Assembly: GCA_002394965.1 (NCBI GenBank)
Contig: DGVL01000005.1
Span: 1-32,269 of the forward strand
Direction: 5' to 3'
From: Lachnospira sp. UBA4285
Lineage (GTDB): Bacteria > Bacillota > Clostridia > Lachnospirales > Lachnospiraceae
DNA: 32,269 nt
Positions 30,638 through 32,269 of this stretch are shown one piece after another (within the stretch, counting starts at the first letter, position 1; the number at the start of each line of letters is the position of its first letter). A program made the position numbers and the translations under genes. The notes under the pieces are model-generated. The model had not been told where the DNA came from and ran no database searches. It saw only the letters and a list, made by a program, of their open reading frames with translations.

Positions 30638-32269
30638 TCAGACCACTTCTGTCCTTCCATCCTGCTTCTTCAGTTCCCTCCGGACCCGGAGCGCTACAGC
30701 ATCTGCGTCGCAGCCGTACAGTTTCCTCAGCTGTCCGACACTGCCCTGCCGGATATAGGCGTCCGGAAGCGTGACCGGCAGGATATGGCACTTCAGGTCT
30801 TCCAGTCTGGCCCACGCACTGACAGCCTCGGAAAAGCCGCCGGTGCGGCAGTTGTCCTCCATAGGAACAAGCATGCGGTGCGTCGCGGCGATCCGCCTGA
30901 AGAGCAGACGGTCAAAGGGCCGCACGAAGCGCACATTGACGACGGTCGCACGGATACCGTATTCCTCAAGAATTTCGGCGGCTTTCCCGGCTTCATCGAC
31001 CATGTCGCCGACCGCAAGAAACGCCACATCCTGCCCATGCCTCAGTATTTCAGCCTTCCCGGCCATGATCCGCTGCCTGGAATCCAGGTATATGTTTTTT
31101 ACCTCGCCCTTCGGATAACGGATAGCGATCGGTCCTTCAAATTCTTCGAGGGCAAACCGCAGTCCCTCCTTCAGCTCCCATGCGTTCTTCGGCGCAAAGA
31201 TCGTCATGCCCGGGATACTCGAAAGATACGAGAGATCATATATTCCCTGATGCGTTTCTCCATCGCTGCCGACCAGCCCCGCATGGTCTATGGCGAAGAC
31301 CACATGCGCATGCTGCAGGCACACGTCATGCAGCATCTCATCATAAGCCCGCTGCAGGAAACTGGAATACACAGCGAAGACAGGCTTGAAGCCCGCCACC
31401 GCCATGGCCCCGGCGAATGTCACCGCATGCTGCTCCGCAATGCCCACATCAAAGAATCTTCGCGGAAAAGCGTGTGAGAAGCGTTTCAGGCCGACGCCTC
31501 CGGACATCGCTGCGGTGATCGCGACGATCCGGTCATCTTCTTTAGCCAGATCGCAGATCGCATCCGAGAGCGCCGACGAATAAGTCGGGCCGCTCTCCTG
31601 AAGCGGGCTGCCGGTCGCGACATCAAAAGGACCTACGCCGTGAAAACGGCTCGGCGACTTTTCAGCCGGCGGATATCCCATGCCCTTCTTGGTGACGACA
31701 TGAATGACAACCGCGTGGTCGATCCGCATAGCCGTGCGAAGCACGCGCGTCATCTCGTTCACATCGTGTCCGTTGATTGGTCCGAGATAGGTGATCCCCA
31801 GTCCGTCAAAGATGGTGTGCGGCGTGACCATGGAGCGGATATTGGCCTTTGTTTTTTTCAGCTTTTCGATCAGCTCATCACCGCCGTCCACGCGTTCCAG
31901 TCTGTCCTGCACCCTCTCCTTCAGATCATAATACTTCCCGGACGTTCGCACTTCGTTGAGCATCCTGGAAATACCGCCGACGTTGCGCGAGATCGACATC
32001 TTATTGTCGTTCAGAACAATGATGAAATTGCTCTTGAGTCTGGCAGCGTTGTTGAGCGCCTCATAGGCGAGTCCGCCAGTCAGCGCCCCGTCTCCGATCA
32101 CGGAGACCACTTTGTTTCCGGCGCCTGTAAGCTCTCTTGCGTATACATATCCCAGGCCGACTGAAAGCGACGTGGAGGAATGCCCTGTATCAAAGGCATC
32201 GCAGTCGCTCTCGCAGCGCCTTGAAAATCCGCTCATGCCTCCGAACTGTCTGAGATGTTCAAAGCCGTC
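30638..32269 (-). CDS. dxs: 1-deoxy-D-xylulose-5-phosphate synthase, 5' end beyond the window
   Basis: First enzyme of the MEP isoprenoid pathway, condensing pyruvate and glyceraldehyde-3-phosphate with thiamine diphosphate. 543 residues are visible, and the frame is open to the window edge. The sequence before the first Met (GFEHLRQFGG) matches the normal DXS N-terminal region, so about 100 residues lie outside. The ThDP-binding GDGALTGG and NDNKMSIS, the pyrimidine-domain segment GIAEQHAVTFAGA with the catalytic Glu, and the C-terminal transketolase domain are present. It heads the dxs-tlyA-nadK-argR-recN series. Confidence 0.97.
   Translation of the reverse strand, partial: DGFEHLRQFGGMSGFSRRCESDCDAFDTGHSSTSLSVGLGYVYARELTGAGNKVVSVIGDGALTGGLAYEALNNAARLKSNFIIVLNDNKMSISRNVGGISRMLNEVRTSGKYYDLKERVQDRLERVDGGDELIEKLKKTKANIRSMVTPHTIFDGLGITYLGPINGHDVNEMTRVLRTAMRIDHAVVIHVVTKKGMGYPPAEKSPSRFHGVGPFDVATGSPLQESGPTYSSALSDAICDLAKEDDRIVAITAAMSGGVGLKRFSHAFPRRFFDVGIAEQHAVTFAGAMAVAGFKPVFAVYSSFLQRAYDEMLHDVCLQHAHVVFAIDHAGLVGSDGETHQGIYDLSYLSSIPGMTIFAPKNAWELKEGLRFALEEFEGPIAIRYPKGEVKNIYLDSRQRIMAGKAEILRHGQDVAFLAVGDMVDEAGKAAEILEEYGIRATVVNVRFVRPFDRLLFRRIAATHRMLVPMEDNCRTGGFSEAVSAWARLEDLKCHILPVTLPDAYIRQGSVGQLRKLYGCDADAVALRVRRELKKQDGRTEVV

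Overview
This window looks like a chromosomal segment of a Gram-positive anaerobe of class Clostridia, most likely a Lachnospiraceae-type bacterium. The main evidence is gene order: tmcAL/pta-ackA, rpmF-plsX-acpP-rnc and dxs-tlyA-nadK-argR-recN are classical Firmicutes neighbourhoods. Strong AGGAGG ribosome-binding sites, sigma-A promoters and U-tailed intrinsic terminators agree. All genes lie on the minus strand except tmcAL. I see no insertion sequences, phage genes, CRISPR arrays or rRNA. No gene-free stretch exceeds 300 bp.

Layout, low to high coordinates (most transcription runs right to left). (1) 1-2152: rpmF, plsX, acpP and the 5' part of rnc. rpmF has a consensus promoter, and plsX has its own promoter behind an rpmF terminator. 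A long hairpin lies in the rnc leader. (2) 2187-12336: a block of about 10 kb wedged between ackA and rpmF, where related Clostridia usually carry only a small DUF177 (yceD) gene. It holds two modules. The right one (8617-12217) is a signalling operon: a 7TM receptor with a degenerate kinase-like tail (Tyr in place of the phospho-His), a PAS-containing histidine kinase and a LuxR-type response regulator. The left one (2187-8535) is a stand-alone pseudo-receiver, a YdjI-like SPFH/zinc-ribbon protein, a DUF4428/zinc-ribbon protein, a YdjG-like zinc-ribbon membrane protein, a YdjH-like TPM-domain protein and a 5'-nucleotidase-family phosphatase. It resembles the Bacillus pspA-ydjGHI membrane-stress operon, but pspA is missing.

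(3) 12337-16150: pta-ackA (acetate and ATP formation) divergent from tmcAL, which uses acetate and ATP to acetylate tRNA-Met. (4) 16168-23693: a Gfo/Idh-like oxidoreductase, the UPF0210/ACT (UPF0237) pair, a YycJ-like metallo-hydrolase, coaE, polA, a small zinc-finger membrane protein and a tRNA-Leu(CAA) with its own promoter and terminator. (5) 23694-26743: an isolated glgA, whose probable promoter lies inside the upstream gene's terminator, and a CwlO/PcsB-like NlpC/P60 hydrolase with a strong promoter flanked by inverted repeats. (6) 26734-32269: recN, argR, nadK, tlyA and a 5'-truncated dxs. The spoIVB-spo0A genes that often follow recN in spore formers are not there.

The best candidate for an under-described system is the block at 2187-12336: an SPFH/zinc-ribbon/TPM membrane assembly without PspA, headed by a pseudo-receiver and next to a pseudokinase-containing two-component system.
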